A stretch of DNA of 64,000 bases from CAWBQO01 sp963790965 (GCA_963790965.1 CAWBQO010000006.1:62001-126000); one strand, 5' to 3'. Numbered from the stretch's first letter, positions 44,284 through 53,235 are shown. Numbers and translations: made by a program. The notes: generated from the sequence alone by a model not told the origin.

Positions 44284-46554
44284 CTATTCCTCCGCCGGCT
44301 CCTGCCTCGGAAGCGAAACAACGAAACTGCTTCCCTTCCCCTTCGCGCTCTTCACCTCGATCGTTCCGCCCACCAGCGCAATGAGCCGCTGCGATACCGT
44401 AAGGCCGAGACCGCTTCCCTGGTGCGTCCGCTCGAGGCCCGTGCTCTCCTGCGCGAACTCGTCGAAAACATGAGGAATGAACGTCGGCTCAATGCCGATA
44501 CCCGTGTCCGTCACCACGACGTGAACGGCATCCGGCGTGCCGTTGACGCTCATTTCGATGTTTCCCTCCGATGTGAACTTGAGCGCATTGTCAAACACGT
44601 TGTTCAGCACCCGGATCAGAATGCGATGGTCGGCGCGCACGAACGCACGCTCCGTCCCGAGACTGACCTTTAGCTGCAGACCTTTCTCCTCCGCCAACGG
44701 CCGAAGCGCTTCGGCCTCGCTCCGGACTACTTCGACGACATTGAAGAGACGCAGGTCCGGCTGCATGGCACCGCCCTCGAGTTGCGCCAGATCGAGGATG
44801 CTGTCGAGCATCAGCAGCAAACGCCGCCCGCTTCGGTCGATCACATGAACGAACCGCTGGTACTCGTCCCGGACGCCCTGCTTCAACATCGACGTGAACC
44901 CGAGGATGACGGTAAGCGGCGTGCGCACCTCGTGGGTCATGTTGGTCAAGAAAGCCGACTTGATGCGTGACATTTCCTCTGCCCGCTCCTTGGACTCGAT
45001 TAACTCCGCCTCGTATCGCTTCAGATCCGTTACGTCCGTCATGACCGAGAGTACGCACGCGGTGCCATTCACGGTGATAGGCTGAGCGTGCATCAGCACC
45101 GTTCGGTCCTCCCCGCGGCTGCCGGCGATCAGCGTTTCGCCGCCCCCGGCTTCAGATTCCTCGCCCGCCGGTGCCCAGCGCCGGGGCTGGACGCCGATCT
45201 CCTCCGGCGTCTTGCCGATGGCTTCCTCGATCTTACATCCCGTAAGCGCCGCCCAAGCGGCATTCACGTCGATGAAGCGCCCGTCCTCTGCGCGCGTGAT
45301 CGTGACCGCTGCCGGACTCGCGTGGAAAACGGCGGCAAAGAGGTCGCGGCTCTCTCGCTCGGCCGTAAGAGCGCGTTCCCGCTCGGTCACGTCAAGGGCC
45401 ACCGTAAGCAGGCAGTCCTGATCGCCCACTACCACGCGGTGCATGGAGGCAATGAGGTGCGCGTGCGTTCCGTCCTTACGGCTCATCTTGAAGGAGCGCG
45501 AGCGAACAAGTCCTTTCGCATCGATTTCGCCGATGATCTCGTCCCGCAGACGCTCGCTCGGCCACAAACCGACTTCGAGCGCGCTGTGCCCGATGAGTTC
45601 GGCGCGGTCGTACCCGCTAAGCCGCACATATTCATCGTTCGCGTCCAACAGCAGCCCGTCTGAACGGCGCGAAATGGAGAACGCGGCGGGACTCGACTCG
45701 AATGCTTCTTTGAACAGGTTCTCCGAAGCCGCAAGCGCTTTCTCGAGTCGGCTCCGGTCTGTAATGTCCCGCGCCGTGCTCAGCACAGCCGCTCGGCCGC
45801 GATACCGCACCTCAACCGAAAGCGACTCCACGAGCCGCCGCTCGCCGTCGAGCCGCTTCAGATGCTGCTCCGCAAGCGAGGCCGAATGCTCCTTTCCCAG
45901 TTCTGTCGCAACCTGCTGAATGGCTTCGGCGCTGTCGGGATCAAAAAACTGCAAGACGGAGCGGCCGATAACCTCGTCCTCCTTCTCCGCCCCCACGAGC
46001 CGAAGCCCGGCCGGGTTCACGTACAGCAGCTTGCCCTTATGATCGGAGATTATAATGGCATCCGGTAGCTGCTCGAGCAGACGCTGGTACAGCTTTTCAG
46101 ACCGACGGACGGGCTTTGTCGCTGCGCGGGCAACGGCACCCTGCCGCACCGATCCGATCACCTTCGGCACCTCGCCCTCCGTGTCGCGGAAGGGAACGAG
46201 CCGGACCTGCCATTCCCTCCGCGCCTCGCCTGCAACTTCATAGGCCTGGTAGGCCACCGGCCTGCCATGCTCGCGCGCCTCCTCCGCGTGGCGAAGGAGC
46301 GTTTCTTCCGAGAACCAGGGGCGCTGCGCAAGTCCACTCGGCACCGTAAGCTCCGGTGCCGCGACGGCTTTCTCAGAGGCCTTCCACTGCACTTCGACGA
46401 GAAATCCGTCGCGCGCCGTTCGCCCAAAAAGCCGACGGTAAGCCGACACCTGCGCGCGCAGGCTCCGCTCGCTCTGCTTGCGCGCGGAGAGTTCGCTCTT
46501 CAGCCGCTCTACTTCGGTCTTGAGGCTTTCGGCGGTTCGTTTACTATCGTCCAT
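44284..46554 (-). CDS. Multi-PAS soluble sensor histidine kinase
   Basis: From ATG 46554 the protein has 756 residues and no membrane segment. It starts with a coiled coil (ESLKTEVERLKSELSARKQS), followed by about four PAS domains: KLYQRLLEQLPDAIIISDHKG, LFKEAFESSPAAFSISRRSDG, LFAAVFHASPAAVTITRAEDG and one less clear copy before them near residue 50. The kinase core has TNMTHEVRTPLTVILGFTS (phospho-His), an N box VLNNVFDNALKFTSEG, G1 VTDTGIGIEPTF and G2 GSGLGLTVSQRLIALVGG, all intact. It senses something cytoplasmic, perhaps with bound cofactors. No receiver domain or regulator lies beside it; the TerB-like gene is 14 bp downstream. Confidence 0.9.
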   Translation of the reverse strand: MDDSKRTAESLKTEVERLKSELSARKQSERSLRAQVSAYRRLFGRTARDGFLVEVQWKASEKAVAAPELTVPSGLAQRPWFSEETLLRHAEEAREHGRPVAYQAYEVAGEARREWQVRLVPFRDTEGEVPKVIGSVRQGAVARAATKPVRRSEKLYQRLLEQLPDAIIISDHKGKLLYVNPAGLRLVGAEKEDEVIGRSVLQFFDPDSAEAIQQVATELGKEHSASLAEQHLKRLDGERRLVESLSVEVRYRGRAAVLSTARDITDRSRLEKALAASENLFKEAFESSPAAFSISRRSDGLLLDANDEYVRLSGYDRAELIGHSALEVGLWPSERLRDEIIGEIDAKGLVRSRSFKMSRKDGTHAHLIASMHRVVVGDQDCLLTVALDVTERERALTAERESRDLFAAVFHASPAAVTITRAEDGRFIDVNAAWAALTGCKIEEAIGKTPEEIGVQPRRWAPAGEESEAGGGETLIAGSRGEDRTVLMHAQPITVNGTACVLSVMTDVTDLKRYEAELIESKERAEEMSRIKSAFLTNMTHEVRTPLTVILGFTSMLKQGVRDEYQRFVHVIDRSGRRLLLMLDSILDLAQLEGGAMQPDLRLFNVVEVVRSEAEALRPLAEEKGLQLKVSLGTERAFVRADHRILIRVLNNVFDNALKFTSEGNIEMSVNGTPDAVHVVVTDTGIGIEPTFIPHVFDEFAQESTGLERTHQGSGLGLTVSQRLIALVGGTIEVKSAKGKGSSFVVSLPRQEPAEE

Positions 46555-46723
46555 GAAGGGCTTCTGCAGGCGCTGGCTCGGCAAAGACGCCCTTCCGGCA
46601 ACCTCGCGCCGGAAGGGCCACTCGCCACACTTAATCGGTTCTTCAAGGTACGCGAAACCGGGCCAAGCCTATCCCCTGAAATCCCGCTTACCCGTTACGA
46701 CCTTGCAAGAAGCCGCGACCCGC

Positions 46724-49495
46724 CTATGCAGAGACCTCCTTGACGGCTCGCACCATCTCCTCCTCCGGATCGCTGCTGCGGACAATCTTGAAGCCCAGCT
46801 TCTCGCTCACCAGCTGCATGGCATGGTTTTGAACGAGAATGTCCGCCACGATCTGCTCCACATCCTCGTCCCGCGCAACGTCGATCAACCGGCGCAGAAG
46901 CTCTGTCCCAAGCCCTTGCTTCTGGTAAGGGTCGCTGACGATCAGCGCGAACTCAGCATCCGAGGTCCCATGCCGCTTCGTGAGCCGCCCCACGCCGATG
47001 ATCTCGCACGCCTTCGTCTCCGGATTCTCAAGCTCGGCCACGAGTGCCATTTCCCGGTTGTAATCGATAAAGCAGATCCGCGCCAACCGCTCGTGCGCCA
47101 CGCGCTGGCTCAGCTTCATCATGCTGGCGTACCGGAAGTACACGCTCTGCTCGGAGAGCGCGCCGTGAAACTGCACCATCGACGGTTCGTCCTCCGGACG
47201 GATCGGGCGGATCATCACCTTCCGACCGTCTCGCATCGTCCATTCACGTGCATATTGCACGGGATAGGGGCGAATGGCCGGGTAAGGAATGTCCTCTTCT
47301 TTAACGTCAACCTCGTGAAGCACTACGCGCGCGTCGAGCGCGACGAGCTTCTCCGGCGAGGCCACGAGCGGGTTGATGTCAATCTCTTTGATGAGCCGCT
47401 GCTCGGATACGAGCTGGCTGAACTGCACCAGCAGCTTCTCCAGCGCGTCCATATCTACCGTCTCGCGCCCTCGCACGCCCTGAAGCGCCTTGTAGATTCG
47501 CGTCTGCTCCATGAGCCGCCGCGCAAGCGTCGTATTCAGCGGCGGAAGCGCCAGCGCGCGGTCTTTGTAAACTTCGACGAGCTGGCCACCGGAACCGAAC
47601 AGCAACACCGGACCAAACTGCGGATCGAGGCTGCTCCCGATGATCAGTTCGTAGCCTTCCAGCTTGATCATCGGCTGCACGGTCACGCCGTCAAACCCGT
47701 CCGCCTGCCCGAGTTTTTCCAGCCCTTCCTTGATGCCGCCGAACGCCTTCCGAACCGCGTCGGCCGAACCGAGGTTGAGCTTGACACCGCCCACGTCCGT
47801 CTTGTGCGTGATCGTGTTCGAGTGCAGCTTGAGCACCACCGGATAGCCGATAGCGTCTGCATGGGTCACCGCTTCGTCCTCGGTCGTGGCAATCTCCGTC
47901 GCCACCGTCGGGATGCCGTAGGTCTCCAGCAGTTTCTTGGACTCATACTCGGTTAAGAGCGTCCGCCCTTCTGAGCGCGCCTGCTGGACGATCTCACGCG
48001 CCCGGTCGCGCTGCGGATACCCGGCCGCGTCGGCCGGCATACTCGGGGTTTCATACAAGCCCTTCACGTTGTAGCTATAGTGCCACATATAGTTGAAGAG
48101 CCGCGCGGCGGTGTCCGGATAGCCAAACGTCGGGATGCCCGCATTATTGAGAATGCGTTCGCCCGCAGCCACCTCGGAACCGCCCATCCAGCTCGCCAGA
48201 ACCGGCTTGTTGCCCATCTGCGCGTACGGCTTGAGCATTTCCGCCGTGCGCGTCGGGTCGGTCATGGCCTGCGGCGTAAGCACAACCAGGAGGCCGTCGC
48301 TGTTCTCATCCCGTCCCGCAATCTCGAGGCTCTTCGCGTAGCGCTCCGGATCGGCGTCGCCGAGAATGTCCACCGGGTTGCCGTGGCTCCACTGCTCGGG
48401 CAAGAAGGCATTGAACTCGACCATCGCCTCCTCGGAGATCGGCGTAAGCTCGCCCTGCCCTCCCACGAGCGCGTCGGTCGCCAGCACGCCGGGACCACCG
48501 GCATTCGTGAGGATCGTCAGCCGGGAGCCGCGAGGACGAGGCTGTTTTGAAAGCACCTCGGCCATATAGAAAAGGTCGGCAATGCTGTCCACCCGGAGCA
48601 CGCCCGAACGGCGGAAAGCGGCGCTAAGCACCTCATCGCTGCCGGCCAGCGTGCCCGTGTGGGAGGCTGCCGCCTTGGCCGCCTGCTCACTTCGTCCCGC
48701 TTTAATCACAATGATAGGCTTGCGGAAGCCCACCTCGCGCGCTGCGGACAGGAACGCCGCCGCGTCCCCCACGGACTCCATGTAGAGCAGAATGCTGCGC
48801 GTGCGCGGGTCGTCGCCCAGGTAGTGAATCAGGTCGCCCCAACCCACGTCGAGCATCGAGCCGATGGATATAAAGGATGAAAAGCCGACGTTTTCGCGAA
48901 AACTCCAGTCGAGGATCGCCGTCAAGAGCGCGCCGCTCTGGCTGATGAAGGCAACGTTGCCGGGCCTCGCCATCTGCCCCGCGAACGTCGCGTTTAGGCC
49001 GCTCACCGGCCGCATCACGCCCAGGCAGTTCGGACCCACGATCCGCATCCGGCCCTTACGCGCCTCTGCAAGGATCTCCTGCTCCAATCGCTCGCCTTCC
49101 TCGCCGATCTCCTTGAATCCGGCCGAGATCACGATCGCGCCCTTGACGCCGCACCGCACGCATTCGCGCACTACATCCGGGACCGTTTTGGCCGGGGTGA
49201 CAATCACGGCAAGGTCCACCTCATCGGGGATGTCGCTCACCGAAGGATAGGCCCGGATGCCGAGCACGTTCGGCCGCTTCGGGTTGACCGGATACACGGT
49301 CCCCCCAAAGGGGCTGCTGATGAGATTCCAGAGAATCGTTCGCCCGACGCTTCCGGCGCGCTCGCTCGCGCCAATCACCGCGACCGTTCTCGGGTTGAAG
49401 ATGAAGTCCAGTGGCTGCTGTCTTGAAGATAACAGGTCGTAGGAAGGGTCCGTGGATTCTTTCTTGCGCTCTCGGCGCTGTTCTGTTTGGCTCAT
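46724..49495 (-). CDS. ADP-forming acyl-CoA (acetyl-CoA) synthetase fused to a GNAT acetyltransferase
   Basis: From ATG 49495 the protein has 923 residues. It starts with a CoA-binding Rossmann part (AVIGASERAGSVGRTILWNL, VGPNCLGVMRPVSGLNATF, FISQSGALLTAILDW), then the ligase-CoA domain with phospho-His region KAAASHTGTLAGSDEV, an ATP-grasp domain (GYPVVLKLHSNTITHKTDVG), and an N-acetyltransferase (GNAT) domain at the end (VGRLTKRHGTSDAEFALIVS, DPYQKQGLGTELL). PatZ/Pat-type proteins with this layout acetylate lysines of metabolic enzymes; ADP-forming synthetases make ATP from acyl-CoA. Which activity dominates is not clear. The frame reaches 49591 but the earlier start is unlikely. Confidence 0.9.
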   Translation of the reverse strand: MSQTEQRRERKKESTDPSYDLLSSRQQPLDFIFNPRTVAVIGASERAGSVGRTILWNLISSPFGGTVYPVNPKRPNVLGIRAYPSVSDIPDEVDLAVIVTPAKTVPDVVRECVRCGVKGAIVISAGFKEIGEEGERLEQEILAEARKGRMRIVGPNCLGVMRPVSGLNATFAGQMARPGNVAFISQSGALLTAILDWSFRENVGFSSFISIGSMLDVGWGDLIHYLGDDPRTRSILLYMESVGDAAAFLSAAREVGFRKPIIVIKAGRSEQAAKAAASHTGTLAGSDEVLSAAFRRSGVLRVDSIADLFYMAEVLSKQPRPRGSRLTILTNAGGPGVLATDALVGGQGELTPISEEAMVEFNAFLPEQWSHGNPVDILGDADPERYAKSLEIAGRDENSDGLLVVLTPQAMTDPTRTAEMLKPYAQMGNKPVLASWMGGSEVAAGERILNNAGIPTFGYPDTAARLFNYMWHYSYNVKGLYETPSMPADAAGYPQRDRAREIVQQARSEGRTLLTEYESKKLLETYGIPTVATEIATTEDEAVTHADAIGYPVVLKLHSNTITHKTDVGGVKLNLGSADAVRKAFGGIKEGLEKLGQADGFDGVTVQPMIKLEGYELIIGSSLDPQFGPVLLFGSGGQLVEVYKDRALALPPLNTTLARRLMEQTRIYKALQGVRGRETVDMDALEKLLVQFSQLVSEQRLIKEIDINPLVASPEKLVALDARVVLHEVDVKEEDIPYPAIRPYPVQYAREWTMRDGRKVMIRPIRPEDEPSMVQFHGALSEQSVYFRYASMMKLSQRVAHERLARICFIDYNREMALVAELENPETKACEIIGVGRLTKRHGTSDAEFALIVSDPYQKQGLGTELLRRLIDVARDEDVEQIVADILVQNHAMQLVSEKLGFKIVRSSDPEEEMVRAVKEVSA

Positions 49496-49670
49496 TCTAT
49501 TGCAAGTACGCGCTCGTTCACATCGATGCTCCCGCACGCCTGGTCGCATGACGAGGAGGATAGTTACCGGTGGCAATAAGATAATGAGCACGCCGCACCC
49601 GCTTATGAAGCCGTTGCAAATAGATTGAGCCTTTTCTGTGATAGCGGCACAATGAGTAGCACCCGCCTAC

Positions 49671-49712
49671 AAAAAAGCGTGGCGAGCACCCCGAAGGACA
49701 CCCGCCACGCTT
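49671..49712 (-). terminator. Rho-independent terminator of the lipoprotein gene
   Basis: On the minus strand AAGCGTGGCGGGTGTCC, a TTCG loop, and GGGTGCTCGCCACGCTT form a long stem that ends in a TTTTTT run. It starts 22 bp after the stop codon of the gene at 49735-50343. The TTCG tetraloop and T-tract make it the clearest intrinsic terminator in the window. Confidence 0.9.
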
Positions 49713-49734
49713 CAAAACCATTCGCGCCTCAGCT

Positions 49735-50343
49735 TCAGCTGATCGGCACCGCAGCCTCGTTCGCCTCCGGCGAAAGCCCGTCGACTACCGCTGCCGCCTG
49801 CTCGGCCGCCGCGCGCGCGTTGTCGTACGCCCCGGAAACGTCGCCAAACTCCATTGCGGCGCGTGCGTCGCTCACGAGCGACTGCGCGGACCGCGCATCT
49901 TCCTGCAGCGACACGAGCGCAACCGGGCTGTTCTTAACCCGAGCTGCAGCCGCCATCAACTCGCCCGCTTGCGCGATGGAGGCTTCAGCCTGCGCAAGCA
50001 GAGACTCCGTCTCGGCGCGCATAGCCTCCTTGCGGACTTCTACCTGATCCTGCGCCTGCGTGGCCGTCTCGGTAGCAAAGGCGAGGAGCGCCTCGGCATG
50101 GTCGTAGTCCCGCGAAGTGGACGAGGCCTCCTTCTGCCCCTCGATCTCCATCTGCGCCAGCGTGAACGAATCCTGCGCTGCGGTGTAAAGATCCGCGACA
50201 TACAGGTCAGCGTCAACGGAATCGGCTACGAGAAGCGCCCGCTGCGCCTGCTCGACTTGCGCCACCGGCTCCTGCGCGCAGCCGGACATCATAAAGAACA
50301 CCGCGACGGTGACAATGCCCGTCGCAAAACGATATAGATTCAT
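49735..50343 (-). CDS. Ala/Gln-rich helical lipoprotein of unknown function
   Basis: From ATG 50343 the protein has 202 residues with a lipoprotein signal ending FFMMSGC (Cys at residue 21). The mature part is predicted almost wholly helical and is full of Ala, Gln and Glu: PVAQVEQAQRALLVADSVDA, EAEASIAQAGELMAAAAR and DARAAMEFGDVSGAYDNARA. This pattern resembles DUF4398-like periplasmic proteins, which are Ala-rich coiled bundles, but I cannot assign the family with certainty. It could be a periplasmic or outer-membrane structural protein. A strong intrinsic terminator follows it. The divergent EEP-family gene begins 157 bp upstream. Confidence 0.75.
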   Translation of the reverse strand: MNLYRFATGIVTVAVFFMMSGCAQEPVAQVEQAQRALLVADSVDADLYVADLYTAAQDSFTLAQMEIEGQKEASSTSRDYDHAEALLAFATETATQAQDQVEVRKEAMRAETESLLAQAEASIAQAGELMAAAARVKNSPVALVSLQEDARSAQSLVSDARAAMEFGDVSGAYDNARAAAEQAAAVVDGLSPEANEAAVPIS

Positions 50344-50453
50344 GAGAACGTTGTTTCGGTAAACCAATTAGAGTGCAGCTGTTGGAAGCAAAAGCCACGG
50401 CGACTTTCTCCTTCAGCATAGCCAATATCCGGCGCGACGGCCACGACTGCATA

Positions 50454-50496
50454 AAAGCCGGATTAAAAGAACTTACAGCACCTATAATCTGGCTTT
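50454..50496. promoter_or_regulatory. Inverted repeat and -10-like box directly before the EEP-family gene
   Basis: AAAGCCGGATTA (50454-50465) and TAATCTGGCTTT (50485-50496) pair at 11 of 12 positions across a 19-bp spacer. The second arm ends 4 bp before the ATG. A TATAAT box lies at 50483-50488, so the transcript of the plus-strand gene could start only a few bases before its ATG. Confidence 0.4.
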
Positions 50497-50500
50497 AATC

Positions 50501-51337
50501 ATGCTCCTCCTTCTGCTGATGGCCCTCCTGGCACAAGCCCCCAACGCCGACGTTCCGCCGGTGAACTCCCTGCGCGTCGCGACCTTCAACATTCGCCTCA
50601 ACATCCCGCAGGACAGCCTCTTCGCATGGCCACACCGTAAGGAGCACGCCGCAGCACTCATTCGTTACCACGATGCCGACATCGTTGGCGTGCAGGAAGC
50701 CTTCTCGGGCCAGCTCGACGACCTGCTGGAACGCCTCCCCGGCTGGCAATACGTCGGCGTTGGGCGCGACGACGGCAGGCGCGGCGGTGAGCATTCCGCC
50801 ATTCTCTACAAGGCCTCGCGCCTGGAGGTCCTCTTCGACAGCACTTTCTGGCTCTCCGAGACACCGACCGTTCCCGGCAGCCTCGGCTGGGACGCCCGCT
50901 TCCCCCGCGTCGTGACCTTCGCCCGCTTCCGGGACCGCACGACGGACAAGGAGTTCTTCGTCTTCAACACCCACTTCGATCACGAGGGACCCGTAGCCCG
51001 CCGCAGCAGTGCCCGGATGCTGCTCGAAACCGTTCACGAGACGGCAGGCTCGCTCCCGGCGATCATCATGGGCGACTTCAACAGCACGCCGGAGAGCGAA
51101 CCGTACACGATTCTTGCCTCCACCCTCACCGATGCTCGCGAGGTGTCCGAAGAGGATCATTACGGCCCGGAGGGCACCTTCTACGGCTTTCAGGTCACGG
51201 ACCAGCCCGGCCCGCGCATTGATCACATCTTTGTCCTGAACGGAGTCAAGGTTCGTCGCCACGCGACCCTGAGCGACCAGTGGAACGGCACCTACGCCTC
51301 AGACCACTTGCCCGTCCTCGTGGAAGTTGAGATCTGA
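50501..51337 (+). CDS. Endonuclease/exonuclease/phosphatase-family protein, secreted
   Basis: The 278-residue protein has a short signal peptide (MLLLLLMALLAQAPN), then the complete EEP fold: RVATFNIRLN (metal Asn), DIVGVQEAFSGQ (Glu), FVFNTHFDHEGPVARRSSA (His/Asp), IIMGDFNSTPESEPY (Asp/Asn), RIDHIFVLNG and SDHLPVLVEV (Asp-His). All catalytic residues are in place, with Mg or Mn binding predicted. The family covers DNases, phosphodiesterases and lipid phosphatases; this sequence resembles periplasmic endonuclease or sugar-phosphate/sphingomyelin-type enzymes. The substrate is unknown. No ribosome site precedes the ATG, consistent with a leaderless or near-leaderless transcript. It converges with the DUF1080 gene 22 bp away. 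Confidence 0.87.
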   Translation: MLLLLLMALLAQAPNADVPPVNSLRVATFNIRLNIPQDSLFAWPHRKEHAAALIRYHDADIVGVQEAFSGQLDDLLERLPGWQYVGVGRDDGRRGGEHSAILYKASRLEVLFDSTFWLSETPTVPGSLGWDARFPRVVTFARFRDRTTDKEFFVFNTHFDHEGPVARRSSARMLLETVHETAGSLPAIIMGDFNSTPESEPYTILASTLTDAREVSEEDHYGPEGTFYGFQVTDQPGPRIDHIFVLNGVKVRRHATLSDQWNGTYASDHLPVLVEVEI

Positions 51338-51358
51338 CCACTTGCCCAACAAATTGCT

Positions 51359-52102
51359 TCAATCTGCAAGCGGCCGGATGCGGATATTGCGGAACGCCAC
51401 TTCGGAGCCGTGGTCCTGAAGCGCGACGTGCCCGCCGCCTATGGTCTTGCCGAACGCGGGCCACTGCGTAAACTTACTGGCCGCGACTGCACGGTCCCAC
51501 CGAGGGCCGCTCCGCTCATATTCCAGCACTTCTTCCCCGTTCAACCAGTGCTCAACCTGCCCGGCCTCCACGACAATTCGCCCCTCGTTCCACATTCCCG
51601 CCGGACGAAGCGCCGCGTCGACGGCAGGAAAGAGATCGTACGCGGAGGCCGTATGCTGCGCCGAATCTACTGAAGCGTAGTTTTCGCAGTCATCGTCGAG
51701 AAGCTGGTATTCGGGTCCGGTATGCCAGGTCGCTTCGCCGCCGAGGTCGACGCCGTATACAACGCCCGAGTTCGCGCACTCAGAAAGGCGAAACTCGAAA
51801 CGTAGGTCAAAGGTCTCGAACGTCTCCCTCGTCACCAGATCGCCCGCGCCTTCGCTATCCGGCCGCAGGACGAGTGCGCCGCCCCGTAATTCCCAGCTTC
51901 CGGGCGGCTCCTCCGCATCCAGTCCGCGCCAGGCCGAAAGATCGTTTCCGTCGAAAAGCGCCACCCACGACGCGGAATCCGCCTCCACCCGCTCCGCCTC
52001 CCGCCCGAACTCCTCCGCGCGCGGCCCGTCGTCCCCGCATCCGGCGTAAAGGAGGGTAAAAAGAAGAGGGGCGACCGCCGGAATGGACGGGAAGTGAGCC
52101 AT
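51359..52102 (-). CDS. DUF1080 lipoprotein (3-keto-disaccharide hydrolase-like)
   Basis: From ATG 52102 the protein has 247 residues with lipoprotein signal TLLYAGCGDDGP (Cys near residue 21). The body is one DUF1080 domain: WVALFDGNDLSAWRGLDAEE, WELRGGALVLRPDSEGAGDL, FETFDLRFEFRLSECANSGV, YQLLDDDCENYASVD and HWLNGEEVLEYERSG. The fold is laminin-G/concanavalin-like; characterised members hydrolyse 3-keto-glucosides in sugar catabolism in Bacteroidota and Planctomycetota, but the substrate here is unproved. The gene starts just before the REP-like array on the minus strand, and its promoter must lie in or next to the array's edge. Confidence 0.87.
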   Translation of the reverse strand: MAHFPSIPAVAPLLFTLLYAGCGDDGPRAEEFGREAERVEADSASWVALFDGNDLSAWRGLDAEEPPGSWELRGGALVLRPDSEGAGDLVTRETFETFDLRFEFRLSECANSGVVYGVDLGGEATWHTGPEYQLLDDDCENYASVDSAQHTASAYDLFPAVDAALRPAGMWNEGRIVVEAGQVEHWLNGEEVLEYERSGPRWDRAVAASKFTQWPAFGKTIGGGHVALQDHGSEVAFRNIRIRPLAD

Positions 52103-52170
52103 GATTTTGGGTCTCCCCGAGTTTAAGGAAAGCAACTGGAGAACAAACAATATACACGCCGCCGCCACAC

Positions 52171-53077
52171 CATGTCATTACCCTTGCCATGTCATTGCGA
52201 GGAGCGAAGCGACGCGGCAATCCCGACACCCCTCACCATGTCATTGCGAGGAGCGCAGCGACGCGGCAATCCCGACACCACGAGCACGCCCATGTCATTG
52301 CGAGGAGCGCAGCGACGCGGCAATCCAGACATGACGTGCACGATGTACGAGATTGCTTCGCTACGCTCGCAATGACATTGTGCCTGACCCGCACAGCCAC
52401 CCCTCACCATGTCATTGCGAGGAGCGCAGCGACGCGGCAATCCCGAGAAGAGCAGCACAAGTCCCGAGATTGCTTCGCTACGCTCGCAATGACAGTATTC
52501 CTTATCCGGCCGGCCCGCCCCTGTCATTGCGAGGAGCGCAGCGACGCGGCAATCCAGACATGACGTGCACGCCCATGTCATTGCGAGGAGCGCAGCGACG
52601 CGGCAATCCAGACATGACGTGCACGATGTACGAGATTGCTTCGCTACGCTCGCAATGACATTGTGCCTGACCCGCACAGCCACCCCTCACCATGTCATTG
52701 CGAGGAGCGCAGCGACGCGGCAATCCCGAGAAGAGCAGCACAAGTCCCGAGATTGCTTCGCTACGCTCGCAATGACAGTATTCCTTATCCGGCCGGCCCG
52801 CCCCTGTCATTGCGAGGAGCGAAGCGACACGGCAATCCCGACACGCGCGGCACCCTTGTCATTGCGAGGAGCGCAGCGACGCGGCAATCCCGAGAAGAGC
52901 AGCACAAGTCCCGAGATTGCTTCGCTACGCTCGCAATGACAGTATTCCTTACCCGCCCAGCCGCCACCCCTCACCATGTCATTACCCCTGCCATGTCATT
53001 GCGAGGAGCGCAGCGACGTGGCGATCTCGAGAAGAGCAGCACAAGTCCCGAGATTGCTTCGCTACGCTCGCAATGAC
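52171..53077. repeat. REP-like palindromic element array (10 forward, 6 reverse units)
   Basis: Forward units of 33 bp starting GTCATTGCGAGGAGCGCAGC and ending GGCAATC begin at 52191, 52240, 52294, 52411, 52523, 52577, 52694, 52806, 52858 and 52995. Reverse units of 28 bp, GAGATTGCTTCGCTACGCTC then GCAATGAC, begin at 52349, 52466, 52632, 52749, 52913 and 53050. Each forward-reverse pair can form a hairpin, and each unit also has short complementary ends. Truncated copies with CATGTCATTACC begin near 52173 and 52976. Six-frame translations give the familiar spurious peptides of the CHCEERSDAA type, so no gene is called. The array fills the whole spacer between the DUF1080 and CsbD-like genes. 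Confidence 0.9.
52284..52822. repeat. Tandem duplication of a 256-bp block inside the REP-like array
   Basis: The block at 52284-52539 is repeated, with no difference that I could find, at 52567-52822, an offset of 283 bp. It carries units F3-R1-F4-R2-F5 and F6-R3-F7-R4-F8. The lack of divergence, while other units in the array differ at a few bases, points to a recent duplication. Confidence 0.85.
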
Positions 53078-53172
53078 AGTATTGCTTACCCGATAGGCCG
53101 GGCACGACGTACGATCTGCGCGCAAGCCGGGGGGCGGCACGAAACGAAAAGGTGCGCGGGTCCCATATACAA

Positions 53173-53235
53173 CGGCCCCTTCGGAAGACAATCGCTTCAG
53201 AAGGGGCCGAGCCTACGCTTGCCCCGCTTGCGGGG
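53173..53235 (-). terminator. Two stem-loops downstream of the CsbD-like gene
   Basis: CGGCCCCTTC (53173-53182) pairs perfectly with GAAGGGGCCG (53200-53209), and CCCCGC pairs with GCGGGG at 53222-53235. Both lie just after the CsbD-like gene in its direction. T-tracts are poor, so termination is likely but not certain. Confidence 0.55.

Noticed and set aside
52171..53077. CRISPR array
   Set aside because: Units occur in both orientations, the intervals between them are themselves repeated, and there are no cas genes.
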